From Neoconidiobolus thromboides FSU 785 (Eukaryota; Entomophthoromycota; Entomophthoromycetes; Entomophthorales; Neoconidiobolaceae), in NCBI GenBank assembly GCA_025603075.1, contig MU626294.1, positions 1 through 64,000 on the forward strand: DNA of 64,000 bases, written 5' to 3'. Shown in pieces: positions 43,751-56,209 of this stretch (the first letter of the stretch is position 1; each line of letters opens with the position of its first letter). Position numbers and translations under genes: made by a program. Under the pieces are notes generated by a model. That model saw nothing but the letters and a program-made list of their open reading frames with translations, had not been told where the DNA came from and did not search any database.

Positions 43751-44571
43751 TTTTTTGAAGATTGTTAAAACTGAAAAAGAAAGTTAATTATTGGTTTTTG
43801 ACTATGTCTCAAATTTTCAATTTCAAAAAATCTTCTATTTTTTAAATCAACTTAATTTACACCTTATTAATGTTTTGCTCACAATACTCAAGTTGATTAA
43901 AAGCTCCAAAACAATCAATGAAGATGCGTTTTTACTAAAATGGAATATTTTAGTAGAATATCAATATATAGTTTGCTATACTATATTCAGTTTTATTTGA
44001 GTATATTAATTAAAGTTAAAGTTAAGGTTAAAGTCAGGGTAGGATTAGGGCCATTTAATAGAATTCCCATCTTTTTAAATGACGTTTTTTTATTCAAGCC
44101 ATTTTTTGGACTTGAAAGGGTAATCTTTAGATGTTTTTGACTCAACTCCCTCACCTTTTTAAATAACTAAAAAAATAATAGCATTTTTAAGCAAGAATTG
44201 AAATAAAATGTTCAAAGTTTTGATTAAGAGATTGTTTTTTATATTTTACTACTAAAAGTGCTTTAATGTTATCTATTTTTATTACAAAAAGCATCAACAA
44301 ATTAAACAAATTATAAGTTATGTTTATAAATATTCAATTTTTGAATTTTAAGCTTACTTTTATTTAATATTATGTCTATATTATATATTATTACACAGTC
44401 TTTCAATTCCATAATAAATCATTCAAAAGCCTATAACACTTCAAAAAATATTATGTAGCTAGATGATAAGCAATTTATAGTAAATGAGAAAAAAGTCTAC
44501 TAAAAAACTATACCAAAAAAACATATCGAAAAATCCAAAAGTAGCTAATAGTTTTTTTATCGTAAATTAAA
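43751..44571. other. Intergenic, upstream of the symplekin-like gene
   Basis: AT-rich. I searched the minus strand for a missing N-terminal symplekin exon and saw none. It holds the telomere-like tract at 44011-44050. Confidence 0.45.
44011..44050 (+). repeat. Short degenerate telomere-like tract
   Basis: Irregular six-base units (TTAAAG, TTAAGG, TTAAAG, TCAGGG, ending GGATTAGGG) resemble a decayed TTAGGG run. It is short and could be chance. Confidence 0.3.
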
Positions 44572-45990
44572 TTAAGGGTTACCACAATAAATCGAATTGC
44601 CAGCTTGTATACATACTGAGGTACCTGGACAAGATAACTTAATCCATTGGCTATGCGCACACTGATAATAAGTGGATCCTTTAGTTGCACCGCAAGTATA
44701 GGAACCATCTTGACAACTTCCAGTTGGCTCAGGACCTTGAGAAGTTGAAGTAACAGAAGTAGTAGAAGTAGTAATTAAAGTGGTAGAAGTAGCAGTAGAA
44801 GTAAAAGTAGCAGTAGTTGAAGTGACAGTTGAAGTGACAGTTGAAGTAGTGGAAGGACTACAAGAACCCGTGTTATAAACATTTTGTAAAGCTGAAAGTA
44901 ATTGATGTTGATAATCATTATCCATAGCCCATAACATAGCACCTCTTAACCCATTGCATCTTACATAATCCGTTTTTACTTTTAAAGATTGTATATCATC
45001 ATAAGCAATGAAAGTCTTTGTATTCTTATTAAATAACCATGGAGTTTGAGTAATCGAATCAAATTTTCTAATCCAACCAGCAGCATCATTAGCCTCTAAT
45101 GGAGATTTTAATATTTTTTGAGTAATTAAAGCATTGTAAGAATAGCCTGGTGAATTGGCGTTAGTGATTTTTTGATATTGATCTGTATTTGTCATGTCGA
45201 CTCCAACACCTGCTGAGAAACCATAGAAAGGTACACCAACAACTAATTTATCATAAGTAAACCCTGCATTACTCCAATCTCTTACAGTTTGTTTAACAGA
45301 GAATGGAGCTCCTTTACCAGGTTGATAATCTAAGCCACCTACTGGCCCAGTAGTTGTTTCCCAAGTACCATTAAAATCATAACACATTAAATTAAGCCAA
45401 TCAAATAAAGGTACAAAAGCCCTAACATCGTTCAATGGGCCATTTGGACCATCAAATGGCTGTGCTCTTACAGCAGCGGTAATTAATTTATTGCCCAAAG
45501 CTGTACGTAACTCTTTCAGTAACAATAAAAAGTTAGCGGTGTCTTGTGGAGATACAATATTTCCTTCAGCACCGTTTCTTCCAGGGTATTCCCAATCTAT
45601 ATCGATACCATCTAAGTTAAATTTGTTTACAAAGGCAACTGTATTGGCTACAAATTGCTTTCTTTTATTGATATCTGCGGCCATTGGAGAAAAGTATTTT
45701 GACCCTGTCCAGCCACCAATCGAGATAGATACTTTGGTACTGGTTTGATGTGCTTTGGTTACTAAATCTCTTAATGTATTCTCGGTTTCAATTTTTGGAT
45801 TGAATCCATTATCAGTAAACAAAGCAAAAGCATAATTAATATGCGTTACTTTACTGAAATCAATGGCACTAACAGGGTATTGGCCTAATGTCCAATCAGA
45901 AAAGTAACCTACTACTACTTTGGCCGGAGCTTGACTAGTGATACTAGAGATAGCTAAACTAACTACTAAGAGGAAAGAGGAAATTTTCAT
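44572..45990 (-). CDS. GH18 chitinase with linker and chitin-binding tail
   Basis: A 472-residue secreted endochitinase, intronless, paralogous to the gene at 8935-10071. It has a signal peptide (MKISSFLLVVSLAISSITSQ), the SISIGGW strand, catalytic DGIDIDWEYPG (acid/base Glu about residue 134), MCYDFNG and AMLWAMDND. After the shared GSC position comes a ~45-residue Ser/Thr/Val linker, probably O-glycosylated. The C-terminal module has six cysteines (CQDGSYTC, YQCAHSQW, LSCPGTSVC, YCGNP) and resembles a CBM19-type chitin-binding domain of fungal wall chitinases. It probably acts on cell-wall chitin during separation or remodelling. The AAAGTATATAAG promoter context is shared with chitinase 1. 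Confidence 0.95.
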   Translation of the reverse strand: MKISSFLLVVSLAISSITSQAPAKVVVGYFSDWTLGQYPVSAIDFSKVTHINYAFALFTDNGFNPKIETENTLRDLVTKAHQTSTKVSISIGGWTGSKYFSPMAADINKRKQFVANTVAFVNKFNLDGIDIDWEYPGRNGAEGNIVSPQDTANFLLLLKELRTALGNKLITAAVRAQPFDGPNGPLNDVRAFVPLFDWLNLMCYDFNGTWETTTGPVGGLDYQPGKGAPFSVKQTVRDWSNAGFTYDKLVVGVPFYGFSAGVGVDMTNTDQYQKITNANSPGYSYNALITQKILKSPLEANDAAGWIRKFDSITQTPWLFNKNTKTFIAYDDIQSLKVKTDYVRCNGLRGAMLWAMDNDYQHQLLSALQNVYNTGSCSPSTTSTVTSTVTSTTATFTSTATSTTLITTSTTSVTSTSQGPEPTGSCQDGSYTCGATKGSTYYQCAHSQWIKLSCPGTSVCIQAGNSIYCGNP

Positions 45991-46902
45991 ATTAAACGTT
46001 AAAGGAATGTAAAAATAGTTAAATTTTTATAATATTATTTGAAATATTTCCTGCTCTACTTATATACTTTGAATTCACCACCTTTCAAGCGGAATGACTA
46101 TTATTATTACATTGTATTATTGATCTTATAGTCAGTGATTCCTTTTATTAACATAATTTGATAATAGGATTTAGGATCATTTGTAAAATTTCTAACACCT
46201 ACATTGCACTCATGAATTAAAACTTAAAATCACCATTATCCTATCTTTGGTATTATGGTGAATAAACAATATTTCTGATAATCATTTAACTTAAAATATT
46301 CATTATTATTTTACTGAAATCTTAAGCACATTTAATATAACTTGAACGCCATAGCTTGATCATAGTATTAACTTATCAAAATGACTTAGGAGTAAAATCA
46401 AGTGTTTAATCACATTTTTTTTTATTGTTTTTTTAGATTTTATTGAGTTTGGAAAAGTTGATCTAGTCATTTTAAATTTACTAAGAGCTTTTAAAAGTCA
46501 CCTCAAAAACATTCTATTCTAACAACTTAATCTTTCAGTAATTAAAATAACTGAAATTTTGAGTTAAGCCTTTGAGTACTAGAGATCTAGATAAATTTTG
46601 TTCAATTGGATCGGAATTTGGTTCATCTTTTAATTATTAAACAATGATTTTTGCTTATTCAAGACTAATTTGATGAACAATGTTAGTCTAATGTACTCAA
46701 GTGGTTAACCCTACTACTAATCACAGTCAACTATCTCAGCTCAATCCTTTAGCTCATTCTTTAAAAAGTTTTACGCAATTTTTGAAAAAAAAATAATGCA
46801 AAGAGTAATTTTATTTGCGGCTTATCACGTCAACAACTAGAAAAAGCAAAAGTCCATTTACATTTTTTAAAAGCAATCCTTTATTTTTTTTAAAAAATAC
46901 AA
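45991..46902. other. Promoter region of two divergent genes
   Basis: About 900 bp of AT-rich sequence between the chitinase and HMG-box genes. Only the chitinase TATA box is recognised. Confidence 0.5.
46059..46066 (-). promoter_or_regulatory. TATA box of chitinase gene 2
   Basis: TATATAAG on the minus strand, 69 bp upstream of the ATG at 45990, within the same AAAGTATATAA context as chitinase gene 1. Confidence 0.6.
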
Positions 46903-47646
46903 ATGCTAAACTTAATAACAAAGTTCAATTTCAATAGTATAAAAACTTATACTAATCGTGCTTTATTTCACACTACAAATTTGGCTTTAAAAAACAAAGG
47001 TAAAATAATTATAGACAATATTGAAACTCATTTCAACCCAGAATTATAGATTACCCAGCGCGTCCAAAGCGCCCGGGGAATGCTTATACAATATTTGTAA
47101 GAGAAAATTTTCCAAAAACAGGGCGAGATAGTGGTATGAGTACAACACAAGTGATTAGTAATTTATCAGAAGAATGGAAGTCATTAGATAGTGGTAAAAA
47201 GGTACAATATGAAGAGAAATATCAAATGGAAGCTAAAGAGTATGAAAAAAGGTTAGAAGATTGGGAAAAGCAACTTACAAATGAGGAAAGGGAGGCTTAT
47301 AATCAAGATATTACAAAGAAAGGGCTAAAAGGTGGTCGTAAAATGAAAAAAGTCATCGATCATAATAAACCTAAGAAACCAGTCAATGCTTATTTATTGT
47401 TTTGTAAAGATAAAAGAAATGAAACTAATTATGAGTTTGGTCACTTAAGTATTGGTGAACAAGGTACTCAGCTTGGTAATTTATGGAAAACGATTGATAG
47501 TGAAACTAAACAGGTAAAATTAAATAATTTTATAAATAAATTAAATATTAATTATCATTATTATTAATTAGAAATATGTTTCACAATATAATAAAGAATC
47601 ACAACAATACAAAGAAGCTCTGGCTAAATACCATGAAGAAAATTAA
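46903..47646 (+). CDS. Mitochondrial two-HMG-box DNA-binding protein (Abf2/TFAM-like)
   Basis: Three exons, 46903-46999, 47050-47513 and 47572-47646, give 211 residues; the introns are 50 and 58 nt. The first exon encodes a basic, acid-free leader (MLNLITKFNFNSIKTYTNRA) that looks like a mitochondrial presequence. Two HMG boxes follow. Box 1 begins ARPKRPGNAYTIFVRENF and contains SEEWKSL. Box 2 begins KPKKPVNAYLLFCKDKR and contains LGNLWKTI, finishing in the last exon. Two boxes behind a presequence is the layout of TFAM and Abf2, which bend and package mitochondrial DNA. A nuclear HMG protein is less likely given the leader. Confidence 0.82.
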
Positions 47647-48407
47647 GAAATAAATGAAAGAAGAAATGAAATTATTACAGTTTATTTTATTAATTTATTG
47701 CTTGTTTTATTTGAAATGAGTAGTAACTATTGTATTGTTAATATAAAGTAATAGTGTATGATTTTAGAATGCATTAATATTTAGCCTTTGTAGATATTGC
47801 CTCATGCACGCATTTTGAAATTATTTTAATATTAAGTGTTAAAATAATAGTTCATTAGTGAAAAAAGGGCGGCTTTTTAGCTATTATAACATTTAGTAGC
47901 CTTTTATTATTATAGATTTTTAACAATGTAATAATTTTTTTGAAGAAATTTTAACATATAGTGATAAAATAAGTATATAAAAAATAGTATATAATTAAAT
48001 AATAAAGTGTATAAATAGAGTAAGTAAAACTATGTTCTAAAAATGCATTTGAAATAAGAATATTTAAATAACAGTTATTGGTTTAGAAAATATTATATTA
48101 TTTCAATTATTTGAGTCTGATGAATCAAGATAAATTGAAATTATAAAATCCTTCTTAGTTAATTTAACACTATAAAAAAATGATGTATATATGAATAATA
48201 AAATACAATAAAAAAATCAAAAATTAATAAAATTAGTAAAATTAAAAAGTTGAAAATTAACTAAAAAAGATTCTAAAATTGGAATTCATGCAGAAAAGCA
48301 TTAAACGCAATGTGATCCTAATTTCCACTCCATTGAAATTTATTTATATTGCAAAGTTTTATTAAATTATATATTTTTAAAGCAATTTTAATTTATTAAT
48401 TTATTTT
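47647..48407. other. AT-rich intergenic sequence
   Basis: The 3' flank of the HMG-box gene and the upstream region of STE11. No TATATAA box is seen close to the STE11 ATG. Confidence 0.5.
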
Positions 48408-51400
48408 ATGTATCTATCAGCAGCTATGCCGAACCCCAAAATGTCACTACATAGTGATAATTTAGTGGAAAAAAACCGAAATGAAGATATTAATACAATG
48501 AGTTATAAATTGTTAAATAATAATGGATTGGAAAGTAAATTAGATACTGAACGGATAAAAAGCAATATGGTAGAAGAAGAGGCTAAGCAAGTGGATGACA
48601 TTAAATTAAATATGGACATTGATAACAGTAATAATAATGGTAGTTTATTTACTAGTCCACAGTTTATACCAACTTCGCCAAGCTATTTTAATAACCCACC
48701 AAATAAGCTACCACACCCAAAAGTGTTAAATTCTAATGAAGAAAGTTCATGTATGAATTCAAATGATACGATTGACAATTTAAGCCCATCTAATTGGGAT
48801 TTAAAAAGGACAATCCAATGGTTGGAAAACAATCAATTGGAGGATTTTATTGAATTATTTCAAGGTAATCAAGATTTATTATTAATTAAGCCATAGTTTA
48901 TTTTATTTAGAACATAAAATATTCGGAGCCATGTTTTTGAATTTAAATCATAAAGTATTAAGGGCCTATGATGTACAAAGTTACAAAGATCGTTCAAGGT
49001 TATTAAAAACAATGCGTAAACAGTTTACCATGTTGGAAAAATTAACTATTAAAGTAATTTATAATAGATTTATTGTTGATTGATTTATTGACTTTAAATA
49101 GACTGATATCAATGATATTTATAAACCAAATGATGGTATGAAAACGCCTTTATCAATGGCTAACTGTTCTTTTATTGATTCTAAAATTAGTTCACCTTCT
49201 AGTCTTAAAGTGGCACCATCTCCTATAGTTGATAGTTTTATGGAAGGTAAATTTATATGATACTCTTATATAACTAAAACTTAATTATTTTAAAGACCCA
49301 TTATTAGAAGATACATTAGAAGATAGTTTTGAAACAAAATTAACATTAAGGGAAATTAAAGAAGAAGTACTAATGGAACAAATTAGTTTACAGGAAGAAA
49401 TGGAGGGGTTTGATAGTCCATTGAATGTTATTGATACACCTGGATTACCATTATTAGAAAAAAATCATGATACTTCATTAGAAAATGATGAAATTTATTC
49501 AATTATTTCTACATATGCTGATGAACCTGAATCTGATAAAGAAAATGATAATGATAATATAAATAATCAATCAGTTTATAATATAGATCAAAAATTATTT
49601 AAACAAGATAACATATTAAATCAAGATAACGAAAATAATAATACTAATAGTAATAAATTTAACAATACAATAGAAATCCCTAACAACGATAATATTTTAC
49701 TTAATGATACATTAACATTAGTAACTTCACCTCCAATATCAATAAATTCTGAAGATATAATATCAACAAATAAAACTATTGAAAATCATTCAATAAAAAG
49801 TTTATCTCAGCCAATTATTAATCCAAGGAAAGAATCAATGATTAATTTAGAAATGAATTGGAGATCAAATCCACACAACATAACAAATATAATATCACAA
49901 GATTCTAATATTAATACAAGAAATACTAAAAGAGATGGGATGTTATCAGCACAGAGGAGATCTTCATTATTTTATGATAATATTAACACACCTTATTCTA
50001 CTGTGGGAAATATTAGTCCAAAAGATTCACAATTTAAATTTCCAGTTAAAAATTTAACTTTACCTTCACCTTCACCTTCACTTTCACCCTCAAGTCCTTC
50101 TTCAATTGTATTAACACCAAGACAATCTTCTAAGCCAGAAAATATACCACCTCATTTATTAATTACATCATCAACTAATAATAATAATAAAGTATTACCA
50201 CCACCAGCTATAACACAATCACCAACACATACTAATAAAAAGCCTAATTCGCCTAAAAAAGTAAATAGTCCAGATTCTAATTTTTTTAGTCATTTGTTAC
50301 CTGGGTTTTTGAATCCATTTTCTAAACATTCTAGAAAATTATCGTGTCCTGTAAGTCTAATTATTTGGTTTAACAATAACTTTTAAATATTAAATACTTT
50401 ATTTTTATTTTAGGAAGACCTTAAATTTGATGAGAATGTAAGTTTATATGTTTTAGTTAAGTTTATAAAATAAAATACTAACTCTATAATATAATAGCAA
50501 GTCATCCAAGTTTCTATGGATACAGGTAGCAGTTATAGTGTAAATATAGGTGGTTGTAAAACAACAGAAGAAATCTATCATAAAATATTAGAAACAGTTG
50601 GTCAAGATAATGATTCTTCTTATCAAATTGAAGAATTCTTAGAAGACGGATCAACTCGTACTGTTTCACCACGATATTTAATGTTATTGTGCTCCAAAAC
50701 AGATAATAAAGGCTATATTAAATTAAGACTTTCAAGAGTACCACATAGGAAGTATCATAGTGAAGGTAATATAATATAACATAGCATATCATTTAGTTTA
50801 AAATAATAATAACAATAATAATATAGGTAAAAAATCCCAACATTTTGAACCATTAAAACCAATTGTTAAGAATATGAAAAAAATTGAAAAAGATGTTAAT
50901 GAAGATAAAAATATAAAAAATGAAATTACACAAGAACCTGAGAACAATAATAGTAGCAATAATAAAGAAGAAGAAACAGAAGAAGAACTACCTTCATGGG
51001 CCAAACTATGGGGAGATCGACCCAGTCCAGATGTTATTTCAACAAATTTAGATCAATTTTTTCCGGATCATGATCTAGACAAACCAATAATTGAAGATGT
51101 TAATTTAATTGAAGCAGAAAATGAAGTTAAAAAATTTAATTTACAAGAAAATAATTTGGGTAGAAAGAAAAGTATACGTATGATAGTACAAGAAAATCAA
51201 TTAAAACGTAAATCAAGCTTAAATTTATCTAGAAGATCAACAAAACTTTGGGGTTCTAGAATTATGCAATTAGATGACAATGTAGAAGATTTAAAGAAAG
51301 AATTACTGAGAAAAAAAATTATTGAAAATGATAGATTAGAAAAAGAAAAAGAAAAAGAAAAAGAAAAAGAAAAAGAAATGGCAACTAATAACAATAATAA

Positions 51401-52505
51401 TGATAATGAAATTAACGATAATAATAGTAAAGATAAAGAAGATGTTATTATTGATAATTATCCATCTGAGTTATTAATGTTAGAAAAAAGATCAAGTAAT
51501 CAAATTCAATGGATTAAAGGTAAAATGATAGGAAAAGGTTCTTTTGGTAAAGTATTTCATGCTTTAAATGCATTCAATGGTGAAGTAATAGCAGTAAAAG
51601 TCATTGAATTACCAAGCGAAAAAAGTATGGGTAAAAAAAGAAAACAAATTATTGCCGATTTATATAGTGAAATCGAATTGTTAAAAGATTTAGATCATGA
51701 TCATGTAGTACAATATTTAGGATTTGAAGCCAACCTAAATGCAGTTAATATATTTTTAGAATATGTATCAGGTGGATCTATTATGTCTATTTTAAATAGA
51801 GAAGGGGCATTTGAAGAAGCGTACTCAGCATCATTATTAAGGCAGATCCTCAAAGGTCTAGATTATTTACATAAAAAAAATATACTACATAGGGATATTA
51901 AATCGGCAAATATATTAATTAATAATGAAGGGGTTTGTAAAATTTCGGATTTTGGAATATCTAAGAAATCGGATTATTCCTTGGCATATAAATGTAATTC
52001 TAGAATGTCATTTAAAGGTTCTGTATTTTGGATGGCACCCGAAGTAGTTAAAGCTCAAGGCTATAGCGCTAAAGTGGATATTTGGTAAGAATATCAATTC
52101 AGTTATTTTTTGAAAATTAAGAAATTAATTTTTTTTAAAATAGGAGTGTTGGATGTTTATTGATTGAAATGGTCACTGGTAAAAGACCTTGGAAAGATTT
52201 AAATGAGTTAGCGGCTGTTTATAGGGTAATAATAATAGTTATTTAAAAAAATAACAATCAATTAATTAATATATTATATTAGCTTGGTAAATTAACTGAT
52301 GAATCAGCTCCACCAATACCCGAAAATCTAACCAAAGATTGTGAAACTTTTTTAAAACAATGTTTTATTGTGTAATTATTTTATTTAATACTTTAAAGTT
52401 TTCATTATATTAACTTTTTTGACTAGTCAACCGGATTTAAGACCAACGGCAGAGGAACTATTACTACATCCATTTTGTGCTAGGCCAGTTAAAAGGAATA
52501 GTTAA
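48408..52505 (+). CDS. STE11: MAP kinase kinase kinase, Ste11/Byr2 type
   Basis: Ten exons: 48408-48864, 48911-49053, 49102-49246, 49296-50350, 50414-50437, 50498-50765, 50827-52084, 52144-52225, 52283-52371 and 52427-52505, giving 1199 residues. Domain order is diagnostic. The SAM domain (residues ~128-195, from WDLKRTIQWLENNQLEDFI) spans exons 1 and 2. After a long Asn/Ser-rich linker comes a Ras-association domain (~609-695). The kinase (~924-1190) has GKGSFGKVF, the Lys of AVKVIE, HRDIKSANIL, DFGISKK and APEV. Ste11 relays pheromone, osmotic and filamentation signals to a MAPKK. The region before the kinase is basic and Ser-rich, as an autoinhibitory segment would be. Exon 5 is only 24 nt. 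The last donor is GT|GTAATT, supported by the restored LRPTAEELLLHPF. Confidence 0.93.
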
Positions 52506-52933
52506 AACAAAAGGAGGATTAAATTTATTAGGTTAGAAAGAAGAGGAGAAAAGAAAGAAAGGGGAAGGTGAAGGAAGGTGAGAAAAGTGAGTAGTAATTT
52601 GAGTCAATAGTCTAATATAAAAAAATATTTATTTTTTAAACAAAAAAATCATTCTACAAGGAAAGGCAGCAGTTTTTAACTTCTTTTTTCATTTTTTGTT
52701 GTTTTTGTTGGTCAACAATTTGATTTACAACTTATTTAATTGATTTAGGTTGCTTTTCAATGCATTCTCTTATTTTTTTAAAGATGCAATCATTTATCTC
52801 CTCACTTTAATTATTATAGCATATTATTTGTATCCTTAGTTGTATTAATGTTATAATTAAATTATATAATTAAATAAAATATACAAAAAAAATACAATCA
52901 TTTTTAAAAAAAGATAAATTCAATTTATTTCAT
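52506..52933. other. Intergenic between convergent genes
   Basis: 3' flanks of STE11 and the acyl-CoA synthetase gene. A purine-rich AAGG/GAAAG tract lies at about 52540-52590. Confidence 0.5.
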
Positions 52934-55315
52934 TTATAATAAACTTTTCAACTTATTTAAATAACCAGCAGTATTGTTAATAGTTACTTTAGGCACAGAT
53001 TCCAAATCAATTATTGAATGATTAGCCAAAGTTTCAATAATTTGGGAGTAATGAGATTTTAAATGAGATCGTTTAAATCGATGACTATAATAATAAAAAC
53101 ATAAACTTGATTTTATGATAATAGACTATAAAAACTTACTTAACCGTTACAAACTCCTGGTTACTTGAAAAAGGAGTCAATACAAATTCAAAATTCTTTA
53201 CCATTTCATCCTCTACTAGTATTTTTAGACTTTTTTGTTGTCGATTAAGTTCATTTAAAAAACCCTGTTTAAAACTCTTATCCCCACATAATCCCATTAA
53301 CTCTTCATTTAATATAACCCTTTCTAAATGATAACTAGCCCAACCTAAAAAATGATCTAAATTTGGATAGATAATGGCAATGACATTAGTAGCTTGATTT
53401 AAAGTCAATGTGGGTACATAGATCTCTTCTATAAGAGAAAGTTTCTTATATGCACTCTCAATTTTCTCTGGAGTGATATAAATACCTAAAAGAAAATAGT
53501 TAAAATTGAAATAATAAAGTCAGAAAACTTTAATTTACCTTCCTTCAACTTAAAAAAATTGGCTTTTCTATCAATTATAGTAAATATCCCATTATTCCTA
53601 TCCAAACTGCCAATATCTCCGGTAGGATACCAACCTTGTTTTGTTAAAGGACTTTTGCTCTCCCCGTAATACCCTAAAAATAAATGTGGTCCTTTTAAAT
53701 ATATTTCTCCTCTTGGACATGGTTCATCAGTGATGGAATATTCTAGTTCAGCACAATTCACTAATTTAGCCATAGTCAAGGGAACTACCCCACCTACTCC
53801 ATAACCATGTTCATCGGGGGAGGTACGAAAACCTTGTCCAGTAGTTTCAGTTAGACCGTAACCTAGAAATGAGGATTAATACCAACTATTATATGTTATT
53901 TTTATCTAACTTACTTTGTATAATTGGTACATTAAATAATAACTTTAATAAATAGAATTTATTTTTGTAAATCGAATAATTAAATGAAGTAATCAACCTT
54001 AACTGTTCTCCTATCAATTGTTGAATACTTAGAAATACTCTCCTTAATTCATCATCGATAACAATATTCTCTAACTCATCCTCATTTAAACTTAACACTT
54101 CCATTAATTTATTTAATTCAAATTTCATACCATTTTCATTTACTTTAGAATATATTAGCTGTAACAATTGTTTCATTAATCCATCAGATAAATGAATTTG
54201 ATTTGGTTTCCATTTAACTATCTCCTCCAATAACCCACTCTCCTTTTCCCCAGTTGTACAAAATAATAATGTTTGTCCTTTGATTAATGATAGATAAGCA
54301 TGTACTCTTATTGGTAACTGTGAATAACTCAAATATTCCATAGATTTCATATTTTCCATATTCAAAAATGAAAAAGCCAATTCGGAATTAAACAAAGCAC
54401 ATGTTAAGTTTTGATTACTTAATAGGACTCCTTTGGGTAAACTGGTAGTACCACTTGTATATGCAATAGTACTAATGGTATCACTAGAAATTGATTTAGG
54501 AATTAAATACATTAATCCAATGCCTGCTTGTTTAGTTCCTAATTCGTAGATTTTCTCAATATTGATGACTTGAAATGGATACTCTTGTGTAACTTCATCC
54601 TCCCTTACCTCCTTCTCATCACCCAATATAAAACATTCCAAATATTTTAGCTTATCTTTAATCTTAATTAATTCCTTCAACAATATTTTACCACCTACTA
54701 ATACTTTAAGTTTGGTTTGATTTAAACCATGGATTAAATTTTCCATTGTAAAGTTTTCATTAAATACTACAGAAATGATAGAAAAGCCTTGACAAGCTAA
54801 GTCAATTATTAACCAGTCAGGGGAGCTGGAGAGACACAAACCAAGCATGGGTGGGGAGGAGGGGGTCGACTTGGAGCTTGAAGCTGTGAAGAGTTTTTTA
54901 TAACCTAAACCAAATTTTAAGATTTGTTTTAATAGTTGATCAGCGGTTAGTTTAGAAGTAGATAGTTGGATTGCAATTTTGGAAGGGTTAGCTAAGGCAT
55001 CTAAAGTAGAGAAATGAATTAATAAATACAAGTTTTTTATTTAATTAATTTGATTTGATTTCAAAAATAATATAAAACTAGATGTTACTTACATTTACAA
55101 AAAGCTTCAAATGGAGAATTATAATACATTGAGGGTAACAATAGATCCTCTTGCGGAAATAAAGAGGAGATGTAACTGACTGTGGTAAGTGAAATTAAAT
55201 TAAATTTATTAAGGTTATACTTGTAAAATCATTATTATTAATAGTTACCACTACTATCTTTTGTAGCTGTTCCTTCGATAGATAGTGAGCGAGGAGTTGA
55301 ATTTTGGGCCTTCAT
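52934..55315 (-). CDS. Long-chain acyl-CoA synthetase
   Basis: An ATP-dependent ligase that activates fatty acids to acyl-CoA. Six minus-strand exons: 55315-55249, 55179-55093, 55000-53915, 53862-53539, 53485-53140 and 53084-52934, giving 686 residues, close to the usual length for this family. Adenylate-forming motifs in order are the P-loop-like AYTSGTTSLPKGV (about residue 231), QSYGLTETTGQGF across an exon junction, the GWYPTGDIG block, and IIDRKANFFKLKEGIYITPEKIE. The last is the long-chain (FACS) signature. The first intron uses a CCACAG acceptor, unlike the TAG seen elsewhere. Yeast Faa-type and peroxisomal/ER enzymes are the nearest functional analogues. Neither a clear signal peptide nor a C-terminal SKL is present (it ends KSLL), so location is open. 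Confidence 0.9.
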
Positions 55316-56209
55316 GAGAATCATCCTTGTGTTGTTTGCGTTTTATAGAAAGTGCCAATGTTTTTTATATAAACTTGATTTCTTTTCGTTAAATTTTTTT
55401 ATAAAATGCATTTTTAACAGTTTAAATTTATCGCCTTTATTAAATTCGAATTTAAATCAACTAATTACTGTTTTTGGAAAATTGCCAAATTTTGATGACT
55501 TAGTCAAAAATCAACTTTTTTTGATAAGATTTTTTTTGAAATCTCAATTCTGATGAATCTCTGTATTTTTATATTTTTAATCTTGCATATATTTTTTAAC
55601 AGAAATAACATAAGATTAAATTGCTGAGTTAAGAGGAGAGGGGTAAGTTAATAAGCTTAATAAATTATTTTCATTATTACGATTAAGAAATTAAAATTAG
55701 ATTAAATTTAATATATTAATTTAAATATCAAAATAAATATGAAACAATGTTATTTAATTATATTAAATTTTATTAAGTTTTATTTCTATCTTTCGTATAA
55801 TTAAATAAATCTCTTATTAGGAATAGTTTTTTATAAATTTATAAAGTTTAAGGAGAAGTAATATTTTGTTAAGATCAAGAAGTAAACCAGTATAATAAAA
55901 ACATGAAAAATAAACAAAAGAGGGGGATTCAAGTTCAATATGTGATTAAAAATTCAATTAAAACATTAAAAAAATAAAACGATAGAAACCTTATATTTTA
56001 ATATAATATTATTTTCCCATGTTAGTTGCTACACTACCATAGAAAAAAGTGACTAAATTTTATTTGCAGAAAAATAAGAGTAAATAAACAAGGGCTTAAG
56101 CCTTTTTAAAAAAAGTGAAAGCACTAAAAAAGAGTGACCATTAAAATAGAATAATAGAATACGGAAAACTATACAATAGAATTAGTAAGTGGGCAATTGG
56201 CTTAATAAA
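55316..56209. other. AT-rich intergenic sequence
   Basis: No supported gene. It separates the acyl-CoA synthetase start from the cyclin stop. Confidence 0.5.
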
